Made by a program: the position numbers and the translations under genes | In this document: one piece after another, positions 31,772 through 41,675 of the stretch | How the letters are laid out: each line of letters begins with the position of its first letter | Numbering within the stretch: position 1 is the first letter of the stretch | The notes under the pieces: model-generated | The model's database searches: none | The model's input: the letters and a program-made list of their open reading frames with translations, nothing else | What the model was told of the DNA's origin: nothing | Assembly: GCF_004152935.1 (NCBI RefSeq) | Contig: NZ_SETE01000004.1 | Location: forward strand, 372,001-436,000 | Length of the DNA stretch: 64,000 nucleotides | Source of the DNA: Brumimicrobium glaciale | Lineage (GTDB): Bacteria > Bacteroidota > Bacteroidia > Flavobacteriales_D > Crocinitomicaceae | Reading direction: 5' to 3'

Positions 31772-33478
31772 ATGACAAAAATCAGTATCTTTTTCTTATC
31801 ACTTTTTATCGGATTCAGTGTTCATTTGAACGCTCAGAAAATCGATTATTCAAAATATGATTTGCACGCTCCAATGGATATTCCAATGGTTTTGGCTGCG
31901 AATTTTGGAGAATTAAGATCGAATCATTTTCATACAGGAATCGACATAAAAACGAATCGCAGATCGGGATATAATATTTTAAGCGTTGAGGATGGATATG
32001 TTTCACGAATCAAAGTTTCTCCTTGGGGATATGGAAACGTTGTTTATATCGACCATTATAACGGATTGACTTCTGTTTATGCACATTGTGAAGCCTTCGT
32101 TGGACAATTAGCCTATTTAGCATCCCAACAGCAAGAGGGGAATGAAGGATTTGAAATCGATTATTATCCTACCAAAGATTCTTTGAGAGTGAAAAAAGGA
32201 CAAATAATAGCTAAATCGGGAAATACAGGTGGAAGTTCTGCTCCACACTTACATTTCGAAATTAGAGAAACAATTTCAGAAAATGCTTTAAATCCATTGC
32301 TATTCAATTTTGATATTGCAGACACCCAAGAGCCAACAATTAGAGGATTGAAAGTTTACGCATTAACAGAGGAAGGGTATCGCGTTCCCGATAAATCAAA
32401 AAGCTATACTGTTTCAGGATCAAACGGGAAATATAGTATTTCTGGAAATTCAGTAAGTGTTGATGCTTCGTATACTTCTAATAAAGGAGGCATTGGATTT
32501 TCTTTTGATGTAATCGATAAACTTGATGGAGCAAATAATGTTTGTGGAATCCATGAAGCATTTTTATTGGTGGATAAGGATACGGTTTTTAGTCAGAACA
32601 TGGAAAGAATTTCGTTTGCTTCCAACAGACAAATCAATACACATAAGGATTACGAAGAATATCATAATCGAAGACGTCATTATCAAAAAGCATTTAAAAC
32701 CAAGCATAATCCGTTGCCAATTTATCGTACAATGCTTAACAATGGAATGATAAAAGCGGAACCAGGAAATACATATCCGATAAGTTATGTTGCGAAAGAT
32801 GCTTATGGAAATTCTAGCAAATTATCTTTCAACTTAGAAATTGAAGCAGGAACTAAAAGAAAGGAACACAAGCTCTATCCTAATGCGAAATTACTTTATC
32901 CTGACAGTGCATATTTGAGTTATGACGAGTTTCATTATATCCTTTTTCCACCTGGGATTCTTTATGAACCAACTCCTTTAAAATTGAAATCTTCCAAAAA
33001 TGCAATTGAATTTGGAGATGACCTAATTCCACTTCAGGAGACTTTCAAACTGATGTTGCCTTCATTGTCTAATGTAAAAGATGAAAAGCAATACATTCAG
33101 AGAATATCCAGATATGGAACGAAATACGCGGAAGGAGGAACAGTAAAAGATGGTTGGATCACCTCTCGAATTAAGTCATTTGGTGATTTCTCAGTAGAAG
33201 TTGATACAATAGCACCTGCAATAAAGGCGCGTAATTTCAGTAATAATACTGCCGTTGGAAACAAACAATTGAGTTGGAGTATTTCAGAAAAAGGCTCAGG
33301 ATTAATTGATTATGATATTTACATTAATAGAGAGTGGTACTTATTACAATACGAGCCAAAAAGCACACAGTTTTACTTTGATCCACCGAAAGATTTAAAA
33401 GGTGAAAAAACCGTAATAATTAGAGCTATTGATGCTTGTGGTAATAAGTCAATTGAAGAGTATATTCTTACCTTTTAA
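31772..33478 (+). CDS. M23 (LytM-type) secreted metallopeptidase
   Basis: The 568-residue protein has a signal peptide (ISIFFLSLFIGFSVHLNAQ) and an M23 domain in residues about 25-180. Zinc ligands are in NHFHTGID and in PHLHFEIRE, and the first ligand region is followed by VSPWGYGNVVYIDHYNGLTS. The family cuts peptidoglycan cross-links or acts as a non-catalytic activator; the full ligand set suggests an active enzyme. The C-terminal two thirds are beta-rich with Ig-like features. I set the start at 31772 because the signal peptide begins there and the region before it lies within the promoter. Confidence 0.9.
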   Translation: MTKISIFFLSLFIGFSVHLNAQKIDYSKYDLHAPMDIPMVLAANFGELRSNHFHTGIDIKTNRRSGYNILSVEDGYVSRIKVSPWGYGNVVYIDHYNGLTSVYAHCEAFVGQLAYLASQQQEGNEGFEIDYYPTKDSLRVKKGQIIAKSGNTGGSSAPHLHFEIRETISENALNPLLFNFDIADTQEPTIRGLKVYALTEEGYRVPDKSKSYTVSGSNGKYSISGNSVSVDASYTSNKGGIGFSFDVIDKLDGANNVCGIHEAFLLVDKDTVFSQNMERISFASNRQINTHKDYEEYHNRRRHYQKAFKTKHNPLPIYRTMLNNGMIKAEPGNTYPISYVAKDAYGNSSKLSFNLEIEAGTKRKEHKLYPNAKLLYPDSAYLSYDEFHYILFPPGILYEPTPLKLKSSKNAIEFGDDLIPLQETFKLMLPSLSNVKDEKQYIQRISRYGTKYAEGGTVKDGWITSRIKSFGDFSVEVDTIAPAIKARNFSNNTAVGNKQLSWSISEKGSGLIDYDIYINREWYLLQYEPKSTQFYFDPPKDLKGEKTVIIRAIDACGNKSIEEYILTF

Positions 33479-33664
33479 ACTTATCATGTGTCACTAAACG
33501 CTTCTGAAAAAATAGAAATACATTGTCTTTAAAATATTGAGGACTATCCTTTTTACCATTAAAAAAACCTTCTTAACATGGACTATTCTGCTCTTAGTCC
33601 TTATCTAGTTAGAATTTCTCTATGCTTTTAAAAAAATCTGACTATTTTAGTAAAAAGAAAGAAC

Positions 33665-34321
33665 ATGAAATTTTTTATAGATACAGCAAATTTAGCTGAA
33701 ATTAAGGAAGCTAACGATTTGGGAGTTTTAGATGGTGTAACCACAAACCCTACTTTAATGGCAAAAGAAAACATTACAGGAAAAGATGCTATTCTTAAGC
33801 ATTACCGTGATATTTGTCAGATTGTTAATGGCCCTGTAAGCGCTGAAGTTATTGCTACAGACTACAAAGGAATGATTCAAGAAGGTCAACGTTTATCTGA
33901 CTTACATCATAACATTGTGGTAAAAGTTCCAATGACAACTGAAGGAATTAAAGCGATTAAATATTTTTCTGAAAATAAAATCAGAACAAATTGTACATTG
34001 ATTTTTTCTGCTGGTCAAGCATTATTGGCTGCTAAAGCCGGTGCAACTTATGTTTCACCATTTGTTGGAAGGCTAGATGATATCTCAGGAGATGGAATTG
34101 CATTGATTGCTCAAATTAGAAGAATTTTTGATAATTATGCTTTTGACACTCAAATTTTAGCGGCTTCAGTTCGTCACCCAATGCACATTATTGATTGTGC
34201 GGAAATTGGAGCAGACGTTATGACTGGCCCACTAAAAGCGATTAAGCAGTTGGCTCATCACCCACTCACGGACAGCGGATTAGCTCAGTTTTTAGCCGAT
34301 TTCGAAAAAGGAAATAAGTAA
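33665..34321 (+). CDS. fsa: Transaldolase / fructose-6-phosphate aldolase family
   Basis: The 218-residue protein matches the short TalC/FSA class: [33 protein letters not shown], and the Schiff-base lysine in NIVVKVPMT (about residue 86). [12 protein letters not shown] and ASVRHP follow. It transfers dihydroxyacetone or cleaves fructose 6-phosphate in the pentose phosphate network. Whether it acts as transaldolase or aldolase cannot be told here. It is monocistronic. Confidence 0.9.
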   Translation: MKFFIDTANLAEIKEANDLGVLDGVTTNPTLMAKENITGKDAILKHYRDICQIVNGPVSAEVIATDYKGMIQEGQRLSDLHHNIVVKVPMTTEGIKAIKYFSENKIRTNCTLIFSAGQALLAAKAGATYVSPFVGRLDDISGDGIALIAQIRRIFDNYAFDTQILAASVRHPMHIIDCAEIGADVMTGPLKAIKQLAHHPLTDSGLAQFLADFEKGNK

Positions 34322-34402
34322 TATCTGACTATAAAGCATGTTAGAACATATTTTATAGAATGCATAAAGAGATTAGATGTTTTATTGTCTTATGAATAAA
34401 TA

Positions 34403-35311
34403 ATGCTTTCCATACTCATTCCCGTATATAATTTTGATTGTGTAGCACTCGTAAAAGCGCTGCACAGTCAATGTATGGAATTGAATATTGCGTTTGAAGT
34501 ATTGGTTTTAGACGATACTTCTACTCAGTTTAAAGAGGAAAACAGGGCAATAAATGAATTCGAACATTGTCAATATATTGAATCTAACATTCATTATGGT
34601 CGGGCGAAAATAAGGAATGAACTCGGTAAAAGAGCACAATTTGAAAATCTGCTTTTTATAGATTCAGATGCATTGGTTAATCGTCCAGATTTCATTGAGA
34701 ACTACACGATTAATAAAGATAATGCACAGGTTATTATTGGTGGAATGAAGTACAGTGTTACTCCACCAAAAGAAAATGCGTTGCGCTGGCATTATGGATC
34801 ACAACGTGAGTTTCTTCCTGCGGAAATAAGAAATAAAACACCTTACAAATCGCTTATTAGTTTCAATATCATGTTGAAGAAATCAGTTCTTGATAAACAT
34901 CCATTTGATGAAGGAACTATTGATATTGAAAAAAGCGGTTATGGCCATGAAGACACGCTACTGGGATTGGAATTAAAGAAAAATAATATTTCTGTTTTAC
35001 ATATCGACAATCAACTCGTGCATGATTATCTTGAAACCAACGAAGGATTTATAGCCAATAGTTTAACAGCTGTCGAAAAATACGTTTTCAATCCTCAGTT
35101 TCAAGAAAAAGAAATCGTCGAACAGATTAAGATTTTTCGAGTATTTGAAAAAATGAGGTCCTTTAGAATGGTTGGAGTTTTGAGTTTTATTTATAATAAT
35201 TTTGGAAGTTTAATGAAGAGCAATCTATTTAAATCAAATCCTTCAATTCGCTTATTTGATTTTTATCGCTTGAGTTATTTGGCAAATTATTACAAAAAAA
35301 ATAGAGGTTGA
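34403..35311 (+). CDS. Glycosyltransferase family 2 protein
   Basis: The 302-residue protein has a GT-A fold: MLSILIPVYNFDCVALVKAL, VLVLDDTST, NELGKRAQFENLLFIDSDAL with a D-x-D metal motif, and ESGYGHEDTLLG-like EKSGYGHEDTLLGLELKK later. It transfers a sugar from a nucleotide donor to an unknown acceptor, probably in surface polysaccharide synthesis. It has no membrane anchor. The closest neighbours (transaldolase, Hsp20) do not suggest a pathway. Confidence 0.85.
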   Translation: MLSILIPVYNFDCVALVKALHSQCMELNIAFEVLVLDDTSTQFKEENRAINEFEHCQYIESNIHYGRAKIRNELGKRAQFENLLFIDSDALVNRPDFIENYTINKDNAQVIIGGMKYSVTPPKENALRWHYGSQREFLPAEIRNKTPYKSLISFNIMLKKSVLDKHPFDEGTIDIEKSGYGHEDTLLGLELKKNNISVLHIDNQLVHDYLETNEGFIANSLTAVEKYVFNPQFQEKEIVEQIKIFRVFEKMRSFRMVGVLSFIYNNFGSLMKSNLFKSNPSIRLFDFYRLSYLANYYKKNRG

Positions 35312-35372
35312 AATTAATCAACCCCTACTTTTAAACTCACACTATCAAACTACTACTCTACTATTCAAAACT

Positions 35373-35798
35373 TTAGTTTCCTTTCACTTCAATTTTCTTA
35401 ACAACTTTCTTTTTCATTTCAGGTTTCGGAACAGTAACTCTTAACACACCTTCATTATAATCCGCTCCGATATTTTGCCCATCGACATCTTTTGGTAAAG
35501 TAAATGATCTTGTAAATTCACCGTAAGAAAATTCTCTATGTGTATAGTTTTCTTCCTCTACCTCTTTGGATTCTTTTGCTTCACCTCTAATTGAAAGCTT
35601 GTTTCCATCCAATTCGATGTGAATATTTTCTTTATTAAATCCTGGAACAGCCATTTCAACTACATAATCTTCATCGCGCTCAATAATATTTACTGCTACC
35701 TGAGAAGATTTTGCTGTTTGACGTTTGTTAAATAATTCCTCATCTAATCCAGTTAAAAATGATGGTAAAAACCCGCTATTAATTCTTGACATTTCCAT
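35373..35798 (-). CDS. Hsp20 small heat-shock protein
   Basis: The 141-residue protein has the alpha-crystallin domain from about residue 38: DYVVEMAVPGFNKENIHIEL, LSIRGEAKE, and the conserved ending YNEGVLRVTVPKPE (GVL motif). It forms oligomers that hold unfolded proteins. Length is typical. It is leftward and monocistronic. No heat-shock promoter motif was recognised. Confidence 0.93.
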   Translation of the reverse strand: MEMSRINSGFLPSFLTGLDEELFNKRQTAKSSQVAVNIIERDEDYVVEMAVPGFNKENIHIELDGNKLSIRGEAKESKEVEEENYTHREFSYGEFTRSFTLPKDVDGQNIGADYNEGVLRVTVPKPEMKKKVVKKIEVKGN

Positions 35799-36024
35799 AT
35801 TCTATGTTTTTTAATTGTTGTTTTCTAATTCGATATATGATTATCAAATTGAATACCAATGGGAATTTTAAGAGAATTTAGAGATAAAAGTAATAAAACC
35901 TAGTGTTTTTAATGACATAAAGTCATCTTAAAGCAACACGAAATGCCATTATGACCGATTTTAGAGGTGGAGTTATAAGAAACAATCGAAAGGAGATTTA
36001 AGTTATGTTACGAATTTATGAAAT

Positions 36025-36378
36025 TCACAAACGCTTTTTAAGTAACAATATTTCATCATTACTAAACTCCATCCACCCTAAATCATAGAGCCAATTATAG
36101 GTTTTTCCTTTTGAATTGATGTTTTTATGAGTTTGGTATTTGAAATGAAAGTTCTTCTTATCCATTTCTAATCGCTTAATCTTGACTTGTCGCTTATTCC
36201 CCCCTATCAGTTCAGAAAGAATTGATCTATTTCGATGAAGAATTTTATCGATGTCTGAGGCGGCAATAGCAGTGATTGCTCTTAATTCTAAATGATAGAA
36301 GTTTTTACATTTTACAGAGCAGAATATTTTATCCGCCCGCCCTATAACTAAGTTTCTGCACACTTTACATATTTTCAT
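36025..36378 (-). CDS. Small zinc-ribbon protein, unknown function
   Basis: The 117-residue protein opens MKICKVCRN and has a second cysteine pair in DKIFCSVKCKNFYH, giving a C-x2-C ... C-x3-C type zinc ribbon. The rest is helical with RSILSELIGGN and TYNWLYDLGWMEF. Similar small proteins are common in Flavobacteriia, role unknown. I start at 36378, the first methionine that precedes the zinc motif; upstream residues look non-coding. The 108-bp array begins 140 bp upstream of its start. Confidence 0.8.
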   Translation of the reverse strand: MKICKVCRNLVIGRADKIFCSVKCKNFYHLELRAITAIAASDIDKILHRNRSILSELIGGNKRQVKIKRLEMDKKNFHFKYQTHKNINSKGKTYNWLYDLGWMEFSNDEILLLKKRL

Positions 36379-36517
36379 AATTGATTGATTTAAGTTATTA
36401 AATTGATTTAGATTGATGTAACTCTTATTCAAGATATATAAATTTAACCTTACATTCAAAATATTTGATTAGAATTTTAAAATTAAATCCCAGATGGTTT
36501 TGAAAATTGACTGCATA

Positions 36518-38220
36518 GTCGTTTTTAATGGTTAGTAAAAATAGCAAAAGCCGTTATTGAAATTTAGCGTAAATAGAGGATTTAGAATCTCTACAACTCA
36601 ATAAAATCAGGCAATAAATGCTAGTCGTTTTTAACCGTTAGTGAAAATTAGCCAATAGCCGTTATTAAAATTTAGTATAAATCAAAGATTCAAGTCCCTG
36701 TCAACTCAATGAAATCAAACAATATACGCTGGTCGTTTTTAACCGTTAGTGAAAGATAGCCAATAGCCGTTATTGAAGTTTAGCGTAATTTATGGATTCA
36801 ATGCCTCTACAACTCAATGAAATCAAACAATACAAGCTAGTCGTTTTTAACCGTTAGTAAAATCAGCAGATAACCGTTATTGAAATTTAGCGTGAATTAA
36901 GGATTCAAGTCATTTACAACTCAATGAAATCAAACAATACACGCTAGTCGTTTTCAACCGTTAGTGAAAGTTAGCCAATAGCCGTTATTGAAATTTAGCG
37001 TAATTTAAGGATTCAATGCCTCTACAACTCAATGAAATCAAACTATACATGATAGTCGTTTTTAACCGTTAGTGAAAGCTAGCCAATAGCCGTTATTGAA
37101 GTTTAGCTTAATTTAAGGATTCAAGTCCTTTACAACTCAATGAAATCAAACAATACACGCTAGTCGTTTTTAACCGTTAGTGAAAATTAGCTAATAGCCG
37201 ATATTGAAATTTAGTATAAATCAAGGATTCAAGTCCCTGTCAACTCAATGAAATCAGACAATACACGCTAGTCGTTTTTAACCGTTAGTGAAAATTTGCC
37301 AATAGCCGTTATTGAAGTTTAGCGTAAATTAATGATTCAATGCCTCTACAACTCAATGAAATCAAACAATACAAGCTAGTCGTTTTTAACCGTTAGAAAA
37401 AATAAGCTGTTAGCCGTTATTGAAGTTTAGCGTGAATTAAGGCTTCTAGCCCTCTAAAAATCAATCAAATCAAACAATACACGCTAGTCGTTTTTAACCG
37501 TTAGTGAAAGTTAGCCAATAGCCGTTATTGAAATTTAGCAAAAATAGAGGATTTAGAATCTCTTCAACTCAATGAAATCAGACAATACACGCTAGTCGTT
37601 TTTAACCGTTAGTGAAAGTTAGACAATAGCCGTTATTGAAATTTAGCGTAATTTAAGGATTCAATGCCTCTACAACTCAATGAAATCAAACAATACAAGC
37701 TAGTCGTTTTTAACCGTTACTAGATCTTAAAGAATAACCGTTACAAAAATTTAGAGAAATTTCTCAAACAATTACTTCTACAACTCAATAAAATCAAAAA
37801 AAATAAACGCTAGTCGTTTTTAACCGTTAGTGAAAGTTAGCTAATAGCCGTTATTGAAATTCAGCAAAAATAGAGGATTTAGAATCTCTTCAACTCAATG
37901 AAATCAGACAATACACGCTAGTCGTTTTTAACCGTTAGTGAAAGATAGCCAATAGCCGTTATTGAAGTTTAGCGTAATTATCCAAATAATTCCTTCTACA
38001 ACTCAATAAAACCAACATTTTAACGCTAGTCGTTTTTAACCGTTAGTGAAATTCAGGAAATAACCGTTGCAGAGATTTAGAGTATTTATCCAAATAATTC
38101 CTTCTATACATCAATAAAACCAACCTTTTAACGCTAGTCGTTTTTAACCGTTAGTGAAAGTTAGCCAATAGCCGTTATTGAAATTTAGCGTAAATCAAGG
38201 ATTCAATACCACTACAACTC
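36518..38220. repeat. Tandem array, 16 copies of a 108-bp noncoding unit
   Basis: GTCGTTTTTAACCGTTAG-like anchors begin at 36518, 36624, 36732, 36840, 36947, 37055, 37163, 37271, 37379, 37487, 37595, 37703, 37813, 37921, 38029 and 38137. The period is 106-110 bp and mostly exactly 108. Each unit holds two related 24-bp blocks, AACCGTTAGTGAAAGTTAGC and AGCCGTTATTGAAATTTAGC, spaced 24 bp, plus a TAGTCGTTTTTAA block upstream. The second half is modular: a GGATTCAATGCCTC form, an AGAGGATTTAGAATCTCT hairpin form and a TTATCCAAATAATTCC form occur in different units. No open frame crosses it. The period is too regular, and nothing is unique enough between anchors, for a CRISPR. Confidence 0.92.
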
Positions 38221-38253
38221 AAAATAGCCAATTACAAACACTCCAAAAAAAAC

Positions 38254-39741
38254 CTAATCAGCAACTAATTTAGCTTGCTTTTCAGAAAATGCCCACAACC
38301 CCAAATAACACAACAATCCATTTACACCCAAAATCTCATGCCCTGATTTGTATCCATCAAACCAAACGCCTTCATAAGTTTTGAAAACGAATATAATCAC
38401 AGGAACGATTAAGCAGACAATCCAAGTTAAATTATCATTCACTTTTCTTTTAGTTATAATTCCAAAGAAGAAAAGTCCCAGTAATGGACCGTAAGTATAC
38501 CCAGCCAGAACGAATAATGTATTAATGACATCTTGTTCCTTTAAAGCATTTGCTAAGAGTATAACCACAAACAAAATTCCAGTCATTCCAATGTGAATAT
38601 ATTTTCTAACGCGTTCTGCTTTGGCTTTGTCTTCCCAAGTATCCACTTTAAATAAATCGACACTTGTTGATGTCGTTAATGCTGTTAACGCCGAATCTGC
38701 AGAAGAATATGCCGCAGCAACCAGACCTAATAAGAATGTAATACCAATCATAGTACCCAAACCACCTTCTAGTGCAATTAACGGAAACAAACGGTCGGTT
38801 TGCTTGTCGAGATCCATTCCTTGAATAGATGATAAAATATCGGGATTTTCCTGAGCATAAAGGAAGAGCAAACCACCTAACATTAAGAAAACAAAGTTTA
38901 CTCCAAACAGAATTATAGAGAACCACATCATATTTTTCTTGGCTTCTTTCTCATTTCGGCACGTAAGGTTTTTCTGCATCATGTCTTGATCTAACCCAGT
39001 CATACCAACAGTAATAAATAAACCTCCTAAAATTCCTTTCAAAATATAATTACTGTCTTTTGGATTATCTGTTACAAACCAATCCGTCATTCCTAAAGAC
39101 TTTAAACCAACAGTAGCTTCATCTATTCCACCGATGGATTGTGTGATTAAGACAACACTCACGACCAAGGCTATCAACATAAAAAGTGTTTGCAATGTAT
39201 CGGTCCAAACAATTGTTTTGATTCCGCCACGATAGGTGTAAACATAGATCAAGAGAAGTGTTACCAAAACAGAGACTTCGAAAGGTATTCCGTAAGAACT
39301 TAGAACAAAATAATCGAGGATATCTGCCACCAAAAATAGACGAACAGAAGCACCAAGAATTCTAGAAATCAAGAAAAACCCAGCACCCACCTTGTGTGTT
39401 TTGGGTCCATATCGTCCTCCTAAATAGGAATAAATAGAAGTTAAATTAAGCTTATAATATAATGGCAATAGGACAAAGGAGATAATAGCATATCCCAACA
39501 TATACCCAATTACAATTTGCATGTAGGAAAATCCAGAGCCACCCACTAATCCTGGAATAGAGATAAAGGTTACTCCTGAAAGTGAAGCTCCTATCATTCC
39601 GAAACTTACTAAATACCATTTAGAATTTCGATTTCCAGTAAAAAAGGCATCATTTTCTGCCCCTCTGGAGGTTACTCGTGAAATGATCAACAAAACCACG
39701 AAATAGGCAAGAATAATTGATAAGATAAAGAATCCGCTCAT
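38254..39741 (-). CDS. Sodium:solute symporter (SSS family)
   Basis: The 495-residue protein has about 13 membrane helices with the family patterns: GMIGASLSGVTFISIPG (helix 2), VYTYRGGIKTIVWTDTLQTL (helix 6), GMTGLDQDMMQKNLTCR, and AAAYSSADSALTALTTSTSVDLF. It imports a solute with Na+. The substrate is unknown (sugars, amino acids or sialic acid are possible). Its stop lies about 30 bp from the end of the 108-bp array, so the array is downstream of the gene on its strand. Confidence 0.93.
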   Translation of the reverse strand: MSGFFILSIILAYFVVLLIISRVTSRGAENDAFFTGNRNSKWYLVSFGMIGASLSGVTFISIPGLVGGSGFSYMQIVIGYMLGYAIISFVLLPLYYKLNLTSIYSYLGGRYGPKTHKVGAGFFLISRILGASVRLFLVADILDYFVLSSYGIPFEVSVLVTLLLIYVYTYRGGIKTIVWTDTLQTLFMLIALVVSVVLITQSIGGIDEATVGLKSLGMTDWFVTDNPKDSNYILKGILGGLFITVGMTGLDQDMMQKNLTCRNEKEAKKNMMWFSIILFGVNFVFLMLGGLLFLYAQENPDILSSIQGMDLDKQTDRLFPLIALEGGLGTMIGITFLLGLVAAAYSSADSALTALTTSTSVDLFKVDTWEDKAKAERVRKYIHIGMTGILFVVILLANALKEQDVINTLFVLAGYTYGPLLGLFFFGIITKRKVNDNLTWIVCLIVPVIIFVFKTYEGVWFDGYKSGHEILGVNGLLCYLGLWAFSEKQAKLVAD

Positions 39742-39789
39742 AACATATAATTATGGGGATAAATGTACTTTAAATAAAATAAGGATTTA

Positions 39790-39797
39790 CAAAAATA
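39790..39797 (-). promoter_or_regulatory. Promoter -7 box TATTTTTG upstream of the symporter gene
   Basis: TATTTTTG on the minus strand matches TAnnTTTG and lies 49 bases before the symporter start. Confidence 0.4.
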
Positions 39798-39839
39798 GAA
39801 CAGTAATAGTGAATAGAAACTTGTTAAAAAGAAAATGAA

Positions 39840-40229
39840 TTATGCACCAATTACTCTTCTGAGTTCTTCAATTGTGCTTTCCCAGTACAATTGTATTTCT
39901 TCCATCTCGTCTTTTTCTGCAAAACTAGTTAAATGAAGAACTACCGCTTTTGTCATTGGGTCAACTTTAAAGCGGATTTCGACATACGTGTCTAATCCTT
40001 CTTCTTCATCCTCTAACCATTGGAATTTGATGTGATCATTTGCTTTTTTACTGATTAATCGCGCAACTTCTTCGCTCCCATTCCAATAAAAGGTATAAAT
40101 ATCATCTTTTATATTCACATCATCTGCAAACCACTCACTCAAACCACTGGGAGTCATCACCATAGAATTTAAAACTTTTGAAGAGGTTCTAAAAAGATAT
40201 TCTTGTTCAAACTTAAATTTTTCTGGCAT
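39840..40229 (-). CDS. START-like / SRPBCC domain protein
   Basis: The 129-residue protein opens KFKFEQEYLFRTSSKVLNSM and has PSGLSEWFADDVNI and IKFQWLEDEEE, typical of the short START-like (AHA1/SRPBCC) family found in Bacteroidota. These bind a hydrophobic ligand in a deep cavity; the ligand is unknown. It is divergent from the ICMT-like gene at 40297, and the 67-bp gap must hold both promoters. Confidence 0.85.
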   Translation of the reverse strand: MPEKFKFEQEYLFRTSSKVLNSMVMTPSGLSEWFADDVNIKDDIYTFYWNGSEEVARLISKKANDHIKFQWLEDEEEGLDTYVEIRFKVDPMTKAVVLHLTSFAEKDEMEEIQLYWESTIEELRRVIGA

Positions 40230-40296
40230 GTTGCAAATATTATATATTTATTATCTTCGCCGAAGATTATTTTCGCAATATACTAATAACTTTTAA

Positions 40297-41046
40297 ATGG
40301 CTCTTATACATTCTCTCGAAAAGTCGGGTAATACTTTGTTTAAATTCAGAGGTCAAATCCCTGTCATACTATTCATTTTAGCGGTTCCCGTTGTTTTCTT
40401 TACGGATTATGGTTGGATGGAATTAAATGATAATTATTATTGGATCCTATTGTCCTTTGCCACAGTACTTTCTATTTTAGGACAAGTAATTCGTGCAATT
40501 GCAATTGGAACTTCAAGTAAAAATACTTCTGGAAGAAATACAAAAGAACAAGTTGCGGAAGCTTTGAATACCAAAGGAATTTATTCTACGATGCGACACC
40601 CTTTATATGTAGGAAATTACTTCATGTGGATTGGTATTGTGGTTTTCACTGCTAACATCTGGTTTGTTGTCATTGTTTCATTAGCTTTCTGGTTATACTA
40701 TGAGCGAATTATGTTCGCTGAAGAAAGATTTTTGGAACGCAAATTCGGAAAGGACTATTTAGATTGGAGTTTGAAAGTTCCAGCATTCTGGCCTTCATGG
40801 AAAAATTACATCAAATCTCCGATATCATTTTCTATGAAAACAATATTGAGAAGAGAGTACTCAGGAATTACCGCAACAATCTTAGGATTCTTGTTTGTTG
40901 ATGTTTTACGCAATTATATCATTGAAGATGCATTTATTCTTCATACTTATTATTTAATTGTTCTTGCAGCTGCATTGTTTATCAGCTTGTTTTTAAGAAC
41001 ATTAAAACACCACACGAAAATTTTATTTGAGGAAGACCGTTCATAG
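40297..41046 (+). CDS. Isoprenylcysteine methyltransferase (ICMT)-like membrane protein
   Basis: The 249-residue protein has about six membrane segments and the PEMT/ICMT signature: GIYSTMRHPLYVGNYFMWIG, then AFWLYYERIMFAEERFLERKFGKDYLDW. These small membrane methyltransferases use S-adenosylmethionine; the bacterial acceptor is rarely known. A near-consensus TATCTTCG lies upstream. The protein ends about 75 bp before tRNA-Met. Confidence 0.85.
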   Translation: MALIHSLEKSGNTLFKFRGQIPVILFILAVPVVFFTDYGWMELNDNYYWILLSFATVLSILGQVIRAIAIGTSSKNTSGRNTKEQVAEALNTKGIYSTMRHPLYVGNYFMWIGIVVFTANIWFVVIVSLAFWLYYERIMFAEERFLERKFGKDYLDWSLKVPAFWPSWKNYIKSPISFSMKTILRREYSGITATILGFLFVDVLRNYIIEDAFILHTYYLIVLAAALFISLFLRTLKHHTKILFEEDRS

Positions 41047-41048
41047 TG

Positions 41049-41078
41049 TTTGAAATTAGAAAAAAGCTATTATCTTTG
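41049..41078 (+). promoter_or_regulatory. Promoter of tRNA-Met: TTTG-N18-TATCTTTG
   Basis: TTTG at 41049-41052 and TATCTTTG at 41071-41078 with an 18-bp spacer match the Bacteroidota -33/-7 consensus closely, the best pair seen in this window. The tRNA begins 43 bp downstream. Confidence 0.8.
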
Positions 41079-41120
41079 CACTCGCAATAGTCAATATGAC
41101 CATTGTTTTTTAGATAATTT

Positions 41121-41194
41121 GGCGAGGTAGCTCAGTTGGTTAGAGCGCAGGATTCATAACCCTGAGGTCGGGAGTTCAAATCTCCCTCTCGCTA
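41121..41194 (+). tRNA. tRNA-Met (anticodon CAT, elongator type)
   Basis: The 74-nt gene folds as a class I cloverleaf with acceptor GGCGAGG / TCTCGCT plus A, D-arm GCTCAGTTGGTTAGAGC, anticodon loop TTCATAA (CAT at 41155-41157) and T-arm GGGAGTTCAAATCTCCC. CCA is not encoded. The acceptor starts with a G-U pair rather than the unpaired C1-A72 of initiator tRNA, so it is elongator tRNA-Met; a tRNA-Ile(CAT) modified by TilS cannot be fully excluded. Confidence 0.92.
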
Positions 41195-41197
41195 CTT

Positions 41198-41231
41198 AAA
41201 AAAAACCGTTTGGAAACAGACGGTTTTTTTT
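41198..41231 (+). terminator. Intrinsic terminator after tRNA-Met
   Basis: AAAAAACCGTTTG pairs with CAGACGGTTTTTT around a GAAA tetraloop, with one G-T pair, followed by further T residues. Confidence 0.9.
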
Positions 41232-41675
41232 GTGCCCGATTTTTTTTATTTGCCTCTGTATCGAATATCACTGCTTCATGTCTCTTTAACCTTCTTTTAA
41301 CTCTAGTCCATACTTTTACTTGCTTAGTCAACTACTGATCCCTAACATGTAGCAAATGATGTGAACCCTTATCTTTTATATGTTCTTCAGCAATGTTTTG
41401 AGCATGCTCACCATCCCAAACTATTGGTTTTTTTATTTGTCAATGATTAATACTACCACTTTTAAATATTGTCACAGGTTTGAGATTAATAATTATTATT
41501 TAAAAAGTTTCATAACAGTAAATAAACAACCATTGAAACGACTTTCGGTCTGGATGTTATTAAAATGTATTATCACCCCCTATAAAAATCCTGGGAGGCT
41601 CAATCACATGTATCTATTTTTAAAATTGAAACTATATTATCAAAATTAGAAGATCAAGAGTTAGTAATTCTATGA
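41232..41675. other. Intergenic region without recognised features
   Basis: About 440 bp between the tRNA terminator and the SGNH-type gene. A short frame at 41380-41649 has no start context or protein-like content. I see no repeat or promoter motif. Confidence 0.5.

Noticed and set aside
36518-38220. CRISPR array
   Set aside because: The unit repeats along its whole 108 bp, the variable parts recur between units, and no cas gene is in the window. A CRISPR would show short identical repeats and unique spacers.
41121-41194. Initiator tRNA-fMet
   Set aside because: It lacks the initiator hallmark of an unpaired first acceptor position, so elongator tRNA-Met is preferred.
41380-41649. 89-codon frame after tRNA-Met
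   Set aside because: No promoter, no start context, and composition unlike a real protein.
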